Assembly: GCF_001436295.1 (NCBI RefSeq)
Contig: NZ_AYYY01000043.1
Coordinates: 62,001-126,000 of the forward strand
Source of the DNA: Paucilactobacillus vaccinostercus DSM 20634
GTDB taxonomy: Bacteria; Bacillota; Bacilli; Lactobacillales; Lactobacillaceae
Direction: 5' to 3'
Length of the DNA: 64,000 nt
Made by a program: the position numbers and the translations under genes. Below are positions 25,617-34,756 of this stretch, piece by piece; the stretch's first letter is position 1, and the number at the start of each line of letters is the position of its first letter. Below the pieces are notes generated by a model. The model had not been told where the DNA came from and searched no databases. It saw only the letters and a list, made by a program, of their open reading frames with translations.

Positions 25617-27110
25617 ATGACAAAAACCGACGTTGTTGTAATTGGCGCAGGCGCGGCTGGCATTGGGGCCGCCATCACGCTTGCCGAAGCTTCAAAAAAT
25701 GTCATTTTACTTGAGAAAGGAAACCGCTACGGGGGTGCTGGCATGTTCGGCGCACAAGGCCTTTTTGCCGTTAATAGTCAGCAACAACAGGCTTCCAACA
25801 GTTCCCTAACCCTAGCACAGGCCTATCAGGAAATGATGACTTACACGCATTATCGTTCAAACGCCCCCCTCACTAAGGCCATCCTAAGTAAGTCAGCCAA
25901 TACAATTGACTGGCTGGCAGATCATGGTCTCGCTACCGAACTTGTGAACAATACGCAAGAAGTTCACCAGGATCGCCCACGAGTTTACCACCAGTATATC
26001 GATAAATTTGCGGGATTCGAACGTCTTATGCAGCACTTTTTAGATCACGGTGGCATTTTGAAAACTGAAACCGCCGCTAAATCCTTAAAATATGACGGCC
26101 AACAAGTTACCGGCGTCGTTGTTGAACACGATGGGCATGAGACTCTGATCAACTGTCAAGCTGTCATTGTGGCTGATGGTGGCTATATCGGCAATCCCGA
26201 GATGGTCAAACAGTACTTAGACATTGACGCTAAGAACTTATTTAGCATGGGTGAACGGAAGGCCACTGGGGATGGCATTTCGATGCTTGCCGACTTAGGC
26301 GCCGATACGAAATCACTCGGGACCTTCGAAAATCACGCAGCATCCGTTGTGTCAGATTCCGATCCCAAATGGCATAACGATACCATCTTCACCCTCACGA
26401 ATTTACCGCTACTTTGGGTTAATGCCGCAGGGAAACGCTTTGTTGATGAGGGCATCGTTTACGATTTCGCACTCTGGGGAAATGCCACATATCAGGCAGG
26501 CGGGTACTACTACTTTGTGATCGACCAGCACTTAATTGATCAGCTTAAAACCAGTGCCCTTCCGCTGACACATTCGTTTGAGCGCACATTTACCACCCTT
26601 GCCCATCAAGAGGTTACTCATCACGTCGGGCCGTTTACAGAAATTGATGCCGATCTGGCACAGGCCGTGGAAAAAGGCGCGGCTTTTAAAGGCAACACGT
26701 TAGCTGAACTCAGCGCTCAACTACACGTTTCCGCCGGGCAGCTCACCGCGACCGTTGCACGGTACAATGATTTGGTTCAACGTGGTCATGACGAGGACTT
26801 CTACAAAGCCGGTGCTTTCATGAACTATCCGGTTCAACAGGGACCATTCTATGCAATCAAAGCACGCTCCACCTCCCTTGGGACCATTGGCGGCATTGAA
26901 ACTAACGAAAAGCTTGAAGCACTCAAACCGAATGCACACCCGATTAAGGGGGCATTCGTCGCTGGTAATAATGCTAGTGGGATGTACGACACCTCTTACC
27001 CAACAATTGAAGGAATTAGTTGTGCCTTTGCTTGGAACTCCGGTCGAATCGCTGGTGAATCAGCGAGCCACCTAATTGAAACTGGCACACAAAACTACTA
27101 CGAAGCGTAA
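25617..27110 (+). CDS. FAD-dependent oxidoreductase of the fumarate reductase flavoprotein family
   Basis: The protein has 497 residues. The N-terminus VVVIGAGAAGIGAAITLAEA plus LLEKGNRYGG is the Rossmann FAD-binding motif. KRFVDEG, GTIGGIETNEKLEAL and FVAGNNASGMYDTSYPTIEGISCAFAWNSGRIAGE follow the FrdA / urocanate reductase pattern. No heme domain or FMN-binding domain is fused, so its electron donor is separate. It may reduce fumarate or an unsaturated organic acid, or act as a related dehydrogenase. The substrate cannot be decided. GGAGGA lies 7 bases before the ATG. It is monocistronic with a terminator. Confidence 0.8.
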   Translation: MTKTDVVVIGAGAAGIGAAITLAEASKNVILLEKGNRYGGAGMFGAQGLFAVNSQQQQASNSSLTLAQAYQEMMTYTHYRSNAPLTKAILSKSANTIDWLADHGLATELVNNTQEVHQDRPRVYHQYIDKFAGFERLMQHFLDHGGILKTETAAKSLKYDGQQVTGVVVEHDGHETLINCQAVIVADGGYIGNPEMVKQYLDIDAKNLFSMGERKATGDGISMLADLGADTKSLGTFENHAASVVSDSDPKWHNDTIFTLTNLPLLWVNAAGKRFVDEGIVYDFALWGNATYQAGGYYYFVIDQHLIDQLKTSALPLTHSFERTFTTLAHQEVTHHVGPFTEIDADLAQAVEKGAAFKGNTLAELSAQLHVSAGQLTATVARYNDLVQRGHDEDFYKAGAFMNYPVQQGPFYAIKARSTSLGTIGGIETNEKLEALKPNAHPIKGAFVAGNNASGMYDTSYPTIEGISCAFAWNSGRIAGESASHLIETGTQNYYEA

Positions 27111-27115
27111 TTTTA

Positions 27116-27165
27116 AAGATCTACGCAATTAACCGATCAACGGTCCATTGCGTGGGTCTTTTTGT
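27116..27165 (+). terminator. Terminator after flavoprotein gene
   Basis: AGATCTACGCAAT pairs with ATTGCGTGGGTCTTT, followed by T-rich sequence. Confidence 0.75.
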
Positions 27166-27236
27166 TTATATGAAAGCGTTTTACTTTATATCTTGGTGAC
27201 ACCCCCTTACAATAAAGCTAGAAGTGGGGTGATCAC

Positions 27237-27467
27237 ATTCACATCATCGTTAAAGTCTGTTGGGGACTGTTAGCCATCACGAGTTTAGCGGGCGGTATTG
27301 CGGGAATTATTTTGCCAATTCTCCCCGGTATTCCCTTCTTGATCTTGGCCCTCATTTGTGTCGGTAAAATTTCTCAACATTTTCGCCACTGGCTGCTCCA
27401 CACACGCGCATTTCAGTGGCTTAACCATCACGAGCCCCAAATTGCTCGTTGGATATTCCGTAACTAA
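27237..27467 (+). CDS. Second DUF454-like small membrane protein, ATT start codon
   Basis: No standard start exists, yet the frame from ATT 27237 to TAA 27467 encodes 76 residues that align end to end, without gaps, with the 76-residue paralogue at 17925 (IPILP-type segment ILPILPGIPFLIL, then KISQHFRHWLLHTRAFQWL, HHEPQIARW). The ATT sits exactly at the paralogue's Met. GTGGGGTGA lies just upstream as ribosome binding site. ATT is a known rare initiator (for example in infC). It follows the flavoprotein gene after a terminator. Function unknown. Confidence 0.75.
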   Translation: MHIIVKVCWGLLAITSLAGGIAGIILPILPGIPFLILALICVGKISQHFRHWLLHTRAFQWLNHHEPQIARWIFRN

Positions 27468-27469
27468 AA

Positions 27470-27514
27470 AGGCGCCGCCAGAGAGACAACTTCACCCTCT
27501 GACAACGCCTTTTT
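27470..27514. terminator. Bidirectional terminator
   Basis: AAAAGGCG pairs with CGCCTTTT with an inner CAGAG/CTCTG stem. It serves the DUF454-like gene and the convergent antiporter gene. Confidence 0.8.
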
Positions 27515-27516
27515 AG

Positions 27517-29520
27517 CTACCGTTTAATGAACCCTTCCCCACCATTCAAGTAGGCCATTTCATCATAAATAATTTGTTGTTGTAACGTCTTGGCTTTGCT
27601 AACACTGACCGTTTCATCTGCCACCAATTGCTGAACAAATTCATACTCGGCATGAAACGCCTGCAAAAAGAGCTGATAAACCAGCTTCGAATCTGGTGTT
27701 GGCAAACTCATCCGCCGGTGCCGTTCTTGATAAAAACGAATCACCGGATGTAAGCCGTTAAGATGGCGTCCCGTTGTTCGTTGGTAATCTTCCAACGCCT
27801 TGATGGCCGCTTTAAATCCAACCGATTCGATTTGTTTAATTTCCCAGCCATGTTCCTCGAACTGGTTTTTCCAATATAATTGCTCAGTCACTACCGGACT
27901 CGTCAAAAGTGCATCTTGCCACGTTTGAAAATCACGATAGACTTTCAACGTGTGTGACCCAAAGCGTAGGCGCAACCATAATCGCTGAAGAAAATTACTG
28001 TGCACCGTATTATAAGCCAGTTCAATAAATTCAAGATACATATGATACTGATCAGTCGTAATCTCACCGGTATCCAATAAGTTTTTTACAGCCGTTCGTT
28101 CTACCCCATGGGCCACATCAAAAGTTTTCTTAGCTAGTCGTTGATTTTTAGCATCGTGGTGATGCAGTTGTTGCGTTAGCGCACTAATCACAATATCAAC
28201 TTCCGCCGGATGTTGGCGGTTAGCTCGCACCGTTTTTAATGCCCGATGAATCATTTTAGCATTCCAATCGATTTCTGCTTTTCCGCTGCCAGCGGCCGTT
28301 TCCTTCGTCATCTTCGGGACGATAATTGCAGCGACTGCCAAACTGATTAAAATGACCACCGTCGCAATATAGAGCAATGCGTTTCGATCAATCCCACCCG
28401 GTAACCGTTTAAACTGTGGTAACAAAAATGCTAAGGAAAGCGAAATTGTCCCGCTGGCCCCGCTTACCGCCATCAAACAACTATCTAACCAGCGATGATT
28501 ACTGGAAAGATGCATCCAAACAAAATAGCGGGTCCACACTAGGCGCAATAAAAACTTTAAGCCATACAAAGTTACCCCAATTAATGTGAAAAACACCAAT
28601 AATCCCGGCCGCAAAGACACAATTCGCGCCATAATTGCTGGTAATGAAATTCCCAGTAACATGAAAATAAAGCCGTTTAAAACTTGCGAAACCAGTTCCC
28701 AGATATGATTACGGACCAACTGCACCTGACTCGAAACAAGACGCAACTTATCGGTCTCCATTCCCTGTACTAGTCCAGCCGCAACCACTGCCAAAATCCC
28801 CGAAACATGGATCTTTTCGGCGCAAACATATACGACAAATGGCACAATTAGCTCCAACGAAATCATGATAAATGGAATATCATCGTTCCACCGAATCATT
28901 TTACTGCGTAGCCAGTGGAATCCCATGCCAATAACTGTCCCCAAAACTAATCCACCCACAAATTCAACGAAGAAAGTTCCAGTTGCATGAGATAGTGAAA
29001 TTGTTCCCGTTGCAAACGCTGCTAATGCAATATCAAAGGCCACAAACCCAGACGCATCATTAAACAGCGATTCATTTTGTAAAATAATCGTGGGAATCTT
29101 GAATTTCTGATTTGGCTGCATGAAGGCACTCACGGCTGAGGCATCAGTCGGTGTCACAATTGCGCACAGCGCAATGGCGAGTGACAACGGTAATATCGGA
29201 AACAACACGTGCAATGAAAAGCCAACCGCAACCACTGTGACCACTACAAGGGCAATTGCCAATGAAAAAATATTAATGGCGCCCCGCCCGATCCAGTAAC
29301 GTGACGCACTCTGTGATTCGATATAGAGCAGCGGTGTCACTACAAAAAATAAAAAGAAATCAGAATCAAAAATATAGTGGTGATATTGCGGTAAAAAGGA
29401 GAGCAAGATTCCAGTCACAATAAAGCAAAACGGCAATGGGAGCCATTTTAAATGCCGATGTAAAATAACATCCGCGACTAATGCAATCAAAATAATTAAA
29501 ATAAAAAACGTACTTTCCAC
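27517..29520 (-). CDS. CPA1-family Na+/H+ antiporter with long cytosolic tail
   Basis: The protein has 667 residues. Residues about 1-410 hold 11 to 13 membrane helices with the CPA1 signatures IVTPTDASAVSAFM and LQNESLFNDASGFVAFD, the latter carrying the Asn-Asp ion site. The remaining 250 residues form a charged, helical cytosolic tail, longer than in plain NhaP and likely regulatory. The start is GTG 29520, 8 bases after TGAGG. It probably exports Na+ or K+ in exchange for protons. Confidence 0.9.
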   Translation of the reverse strand: MESTFFILIILIALVADVILHRHLKWLPLPFCFIVTGILLSFLPQYHHYIFDSDFFLFFVVTPLLYIESQSASRYWIGRGAINIFSLAIALVVVTVVAVGFSLHVLFPILPLSLAIALCAIVTPTDASAVSAFMQPNQKFKIPTIILQNESLFNDASGFVAFDIALAAFATGTISLSHATGTFFVEFVGGLVLGTVIGMGFHWLRSKMIRWNDDIPFIMISLELIVPFVVYVCAEKIHVSGILAVVAAGLVQGMETDKLRLVSSQVQLVRNHIWELVSQVLNGFIFMLLGISLPAIMARIVSLRPGLLVFFTLIGVTLYGLKFLLRLVWTRYFVWMHLSSNHRWLDSCLMAVSGASGTISLSLAFLLPQFKRLPGGIDRNALLYIATVVILISLAVAAIIVPKMTKETAAGSGKAEIDWNAKMIHRALKTVRANRQHPAEVDIVISALTQQLHHHDAKNQRLAKKTFDVAHGVERTAVKNLLDTGEITTDQYHMYLEFIELAYNTVHSNFLQRLWLRLRFGSHTLKVYRDFQTWQDALLTSPVVTEQLYWKNQFEEHGWEIKQIESVGFKAAIKALEDYQRTTGRHLNGLHPVIRFYQERHRRMSLPTPDSKLVYQLFLQAFHAEYEFVQQLVADETVSVSKAKTLQQQIIYDEMAYLNGGEGFIKR

Positions 29521-29676
29521 AATTCTAACCTCACTTCACCGTCACCGTGTGGCGGCACCCAAATTATCTCCGTCATCTGCTACTATGCTAACCCATTATA
29601 TGGGATTTAGCTCGATTTGGGCACCTCTACTCTTCATTTTTAGCGAAATAAGTTTTTACAATTGGTTTTGATCGAT

Positions 29677-30600
29677 CTAATTTGATAACGAACTAGCACT
29701 GCCGCTCGTTGCAGCCGATGATGAAGTAGTATTGGCTTGGTCGGCCGCACTACTGCTATCAGCGGTTGAAGATGAACTAGCCTTGCTAGCGGTGGTGCTA
29801 CTTGCTGTTTTGGCACTCGCACTATGACTAGCCGTTGATGTCGCATGACTACTTGAGGCAGTACTTGCCCGATTTTGGGTGGTACTTGACTGTGTCCCGG
29901 CCGTTTTAGTCGTACTTGATGACTGTGCGGTTGTGTGGCTTACACCAGAAGTGGCTGAATTAGCGGCTTGTGCCGCATGACTGGTGGCTGTCTCTGTTGT
30001 CTTCGTCGCTTGTTGGGAACTACGCTGGCTCTTTTTAGTCGTTTTATGCTTTTTTTTCGATGAAGATGTACTTGATACGCTTGTGTCCGTACTGGTTGAG
30101 GCACTTGTTGTTTTAGTAACCGATGTATCCGCATTAAGTGCCAATCCAATCACAAAGACGGCAATGACGGCACAGCCTGCCAGAATAAACGGCAGTGGGT
30201 GCTTTTTAAAGGTCCGAATCTGAAACCATGTTCGCCAATTAATATGTTGTCTACCTGCACCAGTTGCCGCCTTAAAATGGGGCCGGTAACCGCCCTGGCC
30301 CTTCTTAGTCTTGTTCGTCAATGGGGCCGTCGGCTGGTCCATGGAATTCCGTGTCACTGACGATGATGGTTGAAACAACCGCCGGCTTTCATTTTTAGGT
30401 GCTGCTGTCTTACTCCGTCTGGCGCCACTATCTGGTGCCGACTTTACTCGTGAGTGGTTTACTGTCTTTTGATTAAACTTAACGGGCTCAGTATTTTCAA
30501 CGCTCTTCAAGTGTAACTGTTGCTTAAGCCATAGCATTCGTGGGCTATCTGTATTTTTATCTTCATTTCTTGCAACGCGTGTTTGTTTTTTTTCTGTCAT
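29677..30600 (-). CDS. Membrane-anchored Ser/Thr-rich surface protein
   Basis: The 307 residues divide into a basic cytosolic part (1-130), one membrane helix (PFILAGCAVIAVFVIGLAL, about 135-155) and about 150 outside residues of almost only Ser, Thr, Ala and Lys with SSSKKKHKTTKK near the membrane. No catalytic domain, LysM or LPXTG motif is seen. The outer part looks like a glycosylatable wall-spanning stalk from which a distal domain is missing. AAGGAT precedes the ATG. The VanY-like gene lies upstream on the same strand. Confidence 0.7.
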   Translation of the reverse strand: MTEKKQTRVARNEDKNTDSPRMLWLKQQLHLKSVENTEPVKFNQKTVNHSRVKSAPDSGARRSKTAAPKNESRRLFQPSSSVTRNSMDQPTAPLTNKTKKGQGGYRPHFKAATGAGRQHINWRTWFQIRTFKKHPLPFILAGCAVIAVFVIGLALNADTSVTKTTSASTSTDTSVSSTSSSKKKHKTTKKSQRSSQQATKTTETATSHAAQAANSATSGVSHTTAQSSSTTKTAGTQSSTTQNRASTASSSHATSTASHSASAKTASSTTASKASSSSTADSSSAADQANTTSSSAATSGSASSLSN

Positions 30601-30755
30601 TGTTATAATCCTTACTTCATTAAATAGTGGTTAACCCTTGCTACGACTCTATTTAATGAAGTTTGCCTACTAAAATCAAGCAAACCGTCCTTTATTTAGA
30701 AATTATTTATTAATAATTCATGAATTGTTTATTCTTTACCAGTTTAACCGGCATC

Positions 30756-30783
30756 AAAAAAGGCACCACAATTGTGATGCCAC
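30756..30783 (-). terminator. Terminator after VanY-like gene
   Basis: On the minus strand GGCATCACAA pairs with TTGTGGTGCC (one wobble), followed by six T. Confidence 0.9.
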
Positions 30784-30790
30784 CAATAAG

Positions 30791-31456
30791 TTACTTCTGT
30801 TGCGCTACATATTGTTCCAATGTTAGGTGATGATGATAAATATAGCTTGCGGCGCGTTTGCCAACATAGCGGAAATGCCACGATTCATAGCTAATATGGG
30901 TGGAACTCTTTTTCCCCTTCGGATAACGTAAAATCCAACCGTACTTCCATGAATTTTTAGCCAGCCACTTTCCCTGCTTCGTCTTCGCAAAGGCTTGCGT
31001 CACATCACTGCCTGCTTGAGCTTCACTGGGCGTCAAAAAGTCCATCGCTAATCCCGTTTGGTGTTCACTTGACCCTGGACTGTTGACAGTCTTCAGTGCA
31101 TCCTTTTTCGCCTGAGCATATGTCATCCCCTTGGCCTCACGTTGCTGAATATTACGTGCCAATACTTCTTTTTGATGCTCATACGATCGATACCCGGAGC
31201 CAGCAACCAACGTGGCCCCAGCTTTTTGGGCTGCCGCAGTTAGCTGCTCATAACTTTTAATAACGCGTGTATCCAACTGTTGGTTATTATCAACAGTTTT
31301 TAGATCAGGGACATAGGTCGCCGAAAGATGGTGGTTCACGTTCACGACTTTCAACTTCCAGTTACTGGCCGCATGAACCGTCCCAGTCGCTGTCAACCAA
31401 AAAGTGCCTGTGATGGCAAGCACGATGCTACTAATTACTACTAATAGTTTTTTCAT
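30791..31456 (-). CDS. Secreted VanY-family D-alanyl-D-alanine carboxypeptidase
   Basis: The protein has about 221 residues. Residues 1-30 are a signal peptide (KKLLVVISSIVLAITGTFWLTATGTVHA with a likely cut after VHA). The peptidase domain carries the zinc-site motifs GSGYRSYEHQ, SPGSSEHQTGLAMDF (His and Asp) and ESWHFRYVG (Glu and His). It trims the terminal D-Ala from peptidoglycan stem peptides outside the cell. ATG 31456 is preferred to TTG 31459. The GGAAAG site is 10 bases upstream. Confidence 0.9.
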   Translation of the reverse strand: MKKLLVVISSIVLAITGTFWLTATGTVHAASNWKLKVVNVNHHLSATYVPDLKTVDNNQQLDTRVIKSYEQLTAAAQKAGATLVAGSGYRSYEHQKEVLARNIQQREAKGMTYAQAKKDALKTVNSPGSSEHQTGLAMDFLTPSEAQAGSDVTQAFAKTKQGKWLAKNSWKYGWILRYPKGKKSSTHISYESWHFRYVGKRAASYIYHHHLTLEQYVAQQK

Positions 31457-31640
31457 CAATTAACCACTTTCCTTAATTCAATACAGTGATCTACTTTAAC
31501 ACAGACCGATGATAATATCGTGATTAAATTACTAAATTTCAGTAATGCTTTTACAAACATGAAAATTGACTTCAAATTTCCCGAAATATATACTTTAAGA
31601 ATAGTCATATAATAATTTTATATAAAAAGGAAGTCTTGAA

Positions 31641-32240
31641 ATGGCAAAAGCTCAAATTGGAATTATTTTAGGATCTGCACGGCTTGGATCACTAGGCGAA
31701 CATATTTTTAAATACCTGCAAACAACTTTCGTCAACAATGACGAGTACGAGTACAATTGGATCCGCCTTGCAGATTATCCACTTGATTTTTATGAACACA
31801 GCGAAACGCCACTTTCTCAACCAATCACTGATCTGACAAACGTTGAATCAGCATGGCTCACCCAAATTAAAGCCCAAGATGGCTATGTTATTTTAACACC
31901 CGAGTACGATCATTCAATTACTGGCGCTCTCAAAAATGCACTCGACTATATTGGTCCCGAAGTAGATCATAAACCTGTGCAACTTATTGCCTATTCTTCG
32001 TACAGTGACGGTGGGATGCTGGCAGCACAATCGGTTGTTCAAGTCTTGCAAATGCTCAAGATGATTGTCTTACCAACACCCACCCTTCTCTGGAATGCTA
32101 ACGATAACTTTGATGCCACCGGAAAATTAATTGCCGACGCCCCCAATAGCACGTACTTTGCGCAACGGCTGGCAGAAACCTTTTCAGAAATCGGATTCTA
32201 CACGGCTCTCCTGAAAGCTCACCCGCGGCACCTAGATTAA
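31641..32240 (+). CDS. NADPH-dependent FMN reductase-like oxidoreductase
   Basis: A flavodoxin-like fold of 199 residues. The FMN-phosphate loop is GSARLGSLGEHIFKYL, and the second loop ILTPEYDHSITGALKNALDYI is the hallmark of this family (YPEYNHS/PEYN). It reduces flavins, quinones or azo compounds with NAD(P)H. AAGGAAG lies 7 bases before the ATG. Upstream is a promoter-like AT-rich stretch. Downstream lies the cytochrome b5-like gene with its own ribosome binding site. Confidence 0.85.
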   Translation: MAKAQIGIILGSARLGSLGEHIFKYLQTTFVNNDEYEYNWIRLADYPLDFYEHSETPLSQPITDLTNVESAWLTQIKAQDGYVILTPEYDHSITGALKNALDYIGPEVDHKPVQLIAYSSYSDGGMLAAQSVVQVLQMLKMIVLPTPTLLWNANDNFDATGKLIADAPNSTYFAQRLAETFSEIGFYTALLKAHPRHLD

Positions 32241-32330
32241 ATTAGCACCCTATTATGAGCTAATTCGTTGCTGATAACCATCGATAACGGATATAGTTAA
32301 GTTACATTCCCTTTGAAAGGAGTAACGATC

Positions 32331-32564
32331 ATGGCAAAAGAATTTACAGTTGAGGAACTGAGTCAATTTGATGGGCAAAATGGACATCCTGCCTATGTGG
32401 CCATCGATGGCACCGTGTATGATATGAGCAACGTCGGCCCTTGGGAAGGCGGTCACCATCACGGTAATGTTGCTGGACAAGATCTCTCACAGGCAATTTT
32501 AAAGTCACCACATTTAAAGAGTGTTCTCCCCAAACTTCCAGTCGTTGGAACCCTTAAGGCATAG
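32331..32564 (+). CDS. Cytochrome b5-like heme/steroid-binding domain protein
   Basis: A single small domain of 77 residues: FTVEELSQFDGQNGHPAYVAIDGTVYDMSNVGPWEGGHHHGNVAGQDLSQAI. The family pattern (A-V-D-G-x-V-Y-D-V, then W-x-x-G-x-H) is clear, with a His cluster that could ligate heme or metal. AAAGGAG lies 9 bases before ATG 32331, so the ATG at 32313 is rejected. A similar protein is common in lactobacilli with no known role. Confidence 0.85.
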   Translation: MAKEFTVEELSQFDGQNGHPAYVAIDGTVYDMSNVGPWEGGHHHGNVAGQDLSQAILKSPHLKSVLPKLPVVGTLKA

Positions 32565-32608
32565 ATAAACTATCTCGATTGATGACCAATAACTTTGAAG
32601 CGTTCAAA

Positions 32609-32652
32609 AAAAACATCTTAGCTAAGCCTAACGCCTAGTTAAGATGTTTTTA
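32609..32652. terminator. Bidirectional terminator
   Basis: AAAACATCTTA-CTA pairs with TAG-TAAGATGTTTT between the convergent genes. Confidence 0.9.
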
Positions 32653-34530
32653 TTTGGTTGGTAAACTTGGTTTATTAAAATAATACCCTTGGAAAAACTG
32701 AATGCCGAGTTGATCGTACGCAAGCTGAACCTCTTCAAGAGTCTCGACACCTTCAAGAATAAAATTTAAATTATTACGTTTTGCTACATCAACCCAGAAT
32801 TTTACCCGTTCCTGTAACGCCTCGGCGGTGTTATTCTTACGTAAGTTTTGCAAAGCAAACTTTACACCGTCAACGTACGGCAATAGATTTTGAACTAATT
32901 CATAACTATTATCACTACCAACATCGTCAATGTTGATATGCACCCCGCCAGCCCGATAAATAGCGGTGATGTTTCGCGTGATTTTCATGTCCGGTACATC
33001 TACGATTTCAACCGTTAAATCATCAGGGCCATCAGGACTATTACGAAATTTAGTTAAGGTTTTGGCGACAAGTTCACTACAAAATTGTGTTTGTGTAAGG
33101 TTGACCGCAACCTGTTTAGTATTAGATTGTGCCAGGACCTTCTTAATCAGTTCAATTTGCGTTTTCGGTGACAGTTCAAACATCTCTGGTAAAATCCAAC
33201 GATCATGTTCGTGATCATACATGCGCAAAAGAAGTTCATTACACCACCGCGAAGACGACTGAATTGTTCCAGAACTATCTGGATGCATAATTCCTTGCGC
33301 AAAAAAGGCATATGTCGAACTCAAATCCTGATTATCATGATGCATGGTTTCACCATCAATAGTAATCGTATCACCACCAGCATGTTTACTCAGATAGACA
33401 TTATCATCTGCCCGTTTGTACATTGCATCGATTGTTAGATCAGACGCTTTCACATTGGTGATTCCCACAGAAACTGTGATTGGCACCTCAAATTTCTGGG
33501 CTTTAAACCGCGTCTTCCGAATGATATCCCAACATTTTGTGACAACCGGTGCCACCTCTTTTGGTGTTTGCTCAAAAAAGACCGCGTTGAACTCTTCACC
33601 ACCAATTCGATAAAATCGATGGTCCAAATCATACATTTTTAAAATCTCAGTCAACTTATCGGCAGCCGCATTTAACACGGCGTTACCAGCCAAGCGACCA
33701 TAATGATCATTGACCTGTTTAAAATGATCAATATCAAATGCCACCAACGTTAACGCAACATGCTGAGCTTGAGCTTGCGCAAACATATTCGTAACTTCAC
33801 GTTGGTAAACCTCGTAAGGCTGTGAATTAGTCAGTTCATCATAGTTGACCATGCGCGTTAGTTCTTTATTTCGACCAGCTTCAATCGATTCATGACGCCA
33901 GAACCAAAAGGCCACCGTAGACATTGCCAAAAACATCCCGATTGCATGCACCAAAAGAATAGTCATCTCATACCCCGTTGCACGGAGTGGCAAACTCAAC
34001 CAATAAACCACCGCAATGGCAGAAAACGTAGTCAAGCTTTTCCACATACTATCACGAATCTGATGATTATACTTTTGCGTCACTATAATACCGATTGCCA
34101 ATAAAATTAATGATATCCAAAACTGTGGCTGTCCGTACACACCCCAATGGCTAACGCACCAAAAAATAATGATCGCAATTAGTCTGACCGCATCTTCTAA
34201 CTGGTGCAGTGCGCCGTTTAAAAACGGTAAAATAAATAGGAACAAAGCCATATTGTGTAATAAGATCGCCGTGTTGGTCGCAAAGAAGCCCATTAAATGC
34301 AGCAATGTTGCTGTCCCAACTGACATCAATAATAGGCTTAATCGTGCGATCCCTTGATGGCGATAAGAATGCTTCTGCATGAACGCATACTGATATAACG
34401 ATTGATAAAAACCTAAAAAACCCGCCATAAAGAAAACTGCAATAATAACTTGCGTGAACCAGACCAGGCTTGGCTGAACATGTAAATTCATGCCCATACT
34501 GAAATGTAATCCAAAAATATTAAACCCCAT
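32650..34530 (-). CDS. Membrane GGDEF-EAL protein, both domains apparently competent
   Basis: The 626 residues divide into six or seven membrane helices (1-215), a GGDEF domain (about 225-385) and an EAL domain (about 400-626). The GGDEF motif reads YRIGGEEFNAV with AFDIDHFKQVND, so diguanylate cyclase activity is plausible. The EAL motif is degenerate as ELL (CNELLLRMYD), but Asn (VNLTQTQF), Glu (VEIVDV), the Asp pair (IDDVGSDN), Lys (VKFALQN), LEGVE and QGYYF remain. The ELL spelling is shared with the paralogue at 35906. AAGGAG lies 7 bases before the ATG. Net direction of c-di-GMP turnover cannot be told. Confidence 0.9.
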   Translation of the reverse strand: MGFNIFGLHFSMGMNLHVQPSLVWFTQVIIAVFFMAGFLGFYQSLYQYAFMQKHSYRHQGIARLSLLLMSVGTATLLHLMGFFATNTAILLHNMALFLFILPFLNGALHQLEDAVRLIAIIIFWCVSHWGVYGQPQFWISLILLAIGIIVTQKYNHQIRDSMWKSLTTFSAIAVVYWLSLPLRATGYEMTILLVHAIGMFLAMSTVAFWFWRHESIEAGRNKELTRMVNYDELTNSQPYEVYQREVTNMFAQAQAQHVALTLVAFDIDHFKQVNDHYGRLAGNAVLNAAADKLTEILKMYDLDHRFYRIGGEEFNAVFFEQTPKEVAPVVTKCWDIIRKTRFKAQKFEVPITVSVGITNVKASDLTIDAMYKRADDNVYLSKHAGGDTITIDGETMHHDNQDLSSTYAFFAQGIMHPDSSGTIQSSSRWCNELLLRMYDHEHDRWILPEMFELSPKTQIELIKKVLAQSNTKQVAVNLTQTQFCSELVAKTLTKFRNSPDGPDDLTVEIVDVPDMKITRNITAIYRAGGVHINIDDVGSDNSYELVQNLLPYVDGVKFALQNLRKNNTAEALQERVKFWVDVAKRNNLNFILEGVETLEEVQLAYDQLGIQFFQGYYFNKPSLPTK

Positions 34531-34688
34531 TGACTAGCTCCTTGCTCGTTCTTAGTTATCGATCACTCCATTAATGATCACGAAACATACGTATTAATTC
34601 TGAACCATCTACACGTATGGTTCAATACCTTGACGTAATCTCATCTTTTTTTAATTTAAATCTAGTTGTTTAGTTTACCGAACGTACG

Positions 34689-34717
34689 TTGCCCAAATTA
34701 TCAGACTTCGGTATAAT
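34689..34717 (+). promoter_or_regulatory. Promoter of the secreted nuclease gene
   Basis: TTGCCC (34689-34694), 17 bases, TATAAT (34712-34717), about 40 bases before the ATG. Confidence 0.75.
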
Positions 34718-34756
34718 AAAAAAGTAATTATTCTGATATAGGGGATTTAACGTCAC

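Noticed and set aside
27172-27186. cre-like word TGAAAGCGTTTTAC before the second DUF454-like gene
   Set aside because: The last two positions do not fit the CcpA consensus, and no promoter was recognised next to it.
29984-30223. Plus-strand frame across the Ser/Thr-rich gene
   Set aside because: It is the antisense shadow of a low-complexity coding region and has no ribosome binding site.
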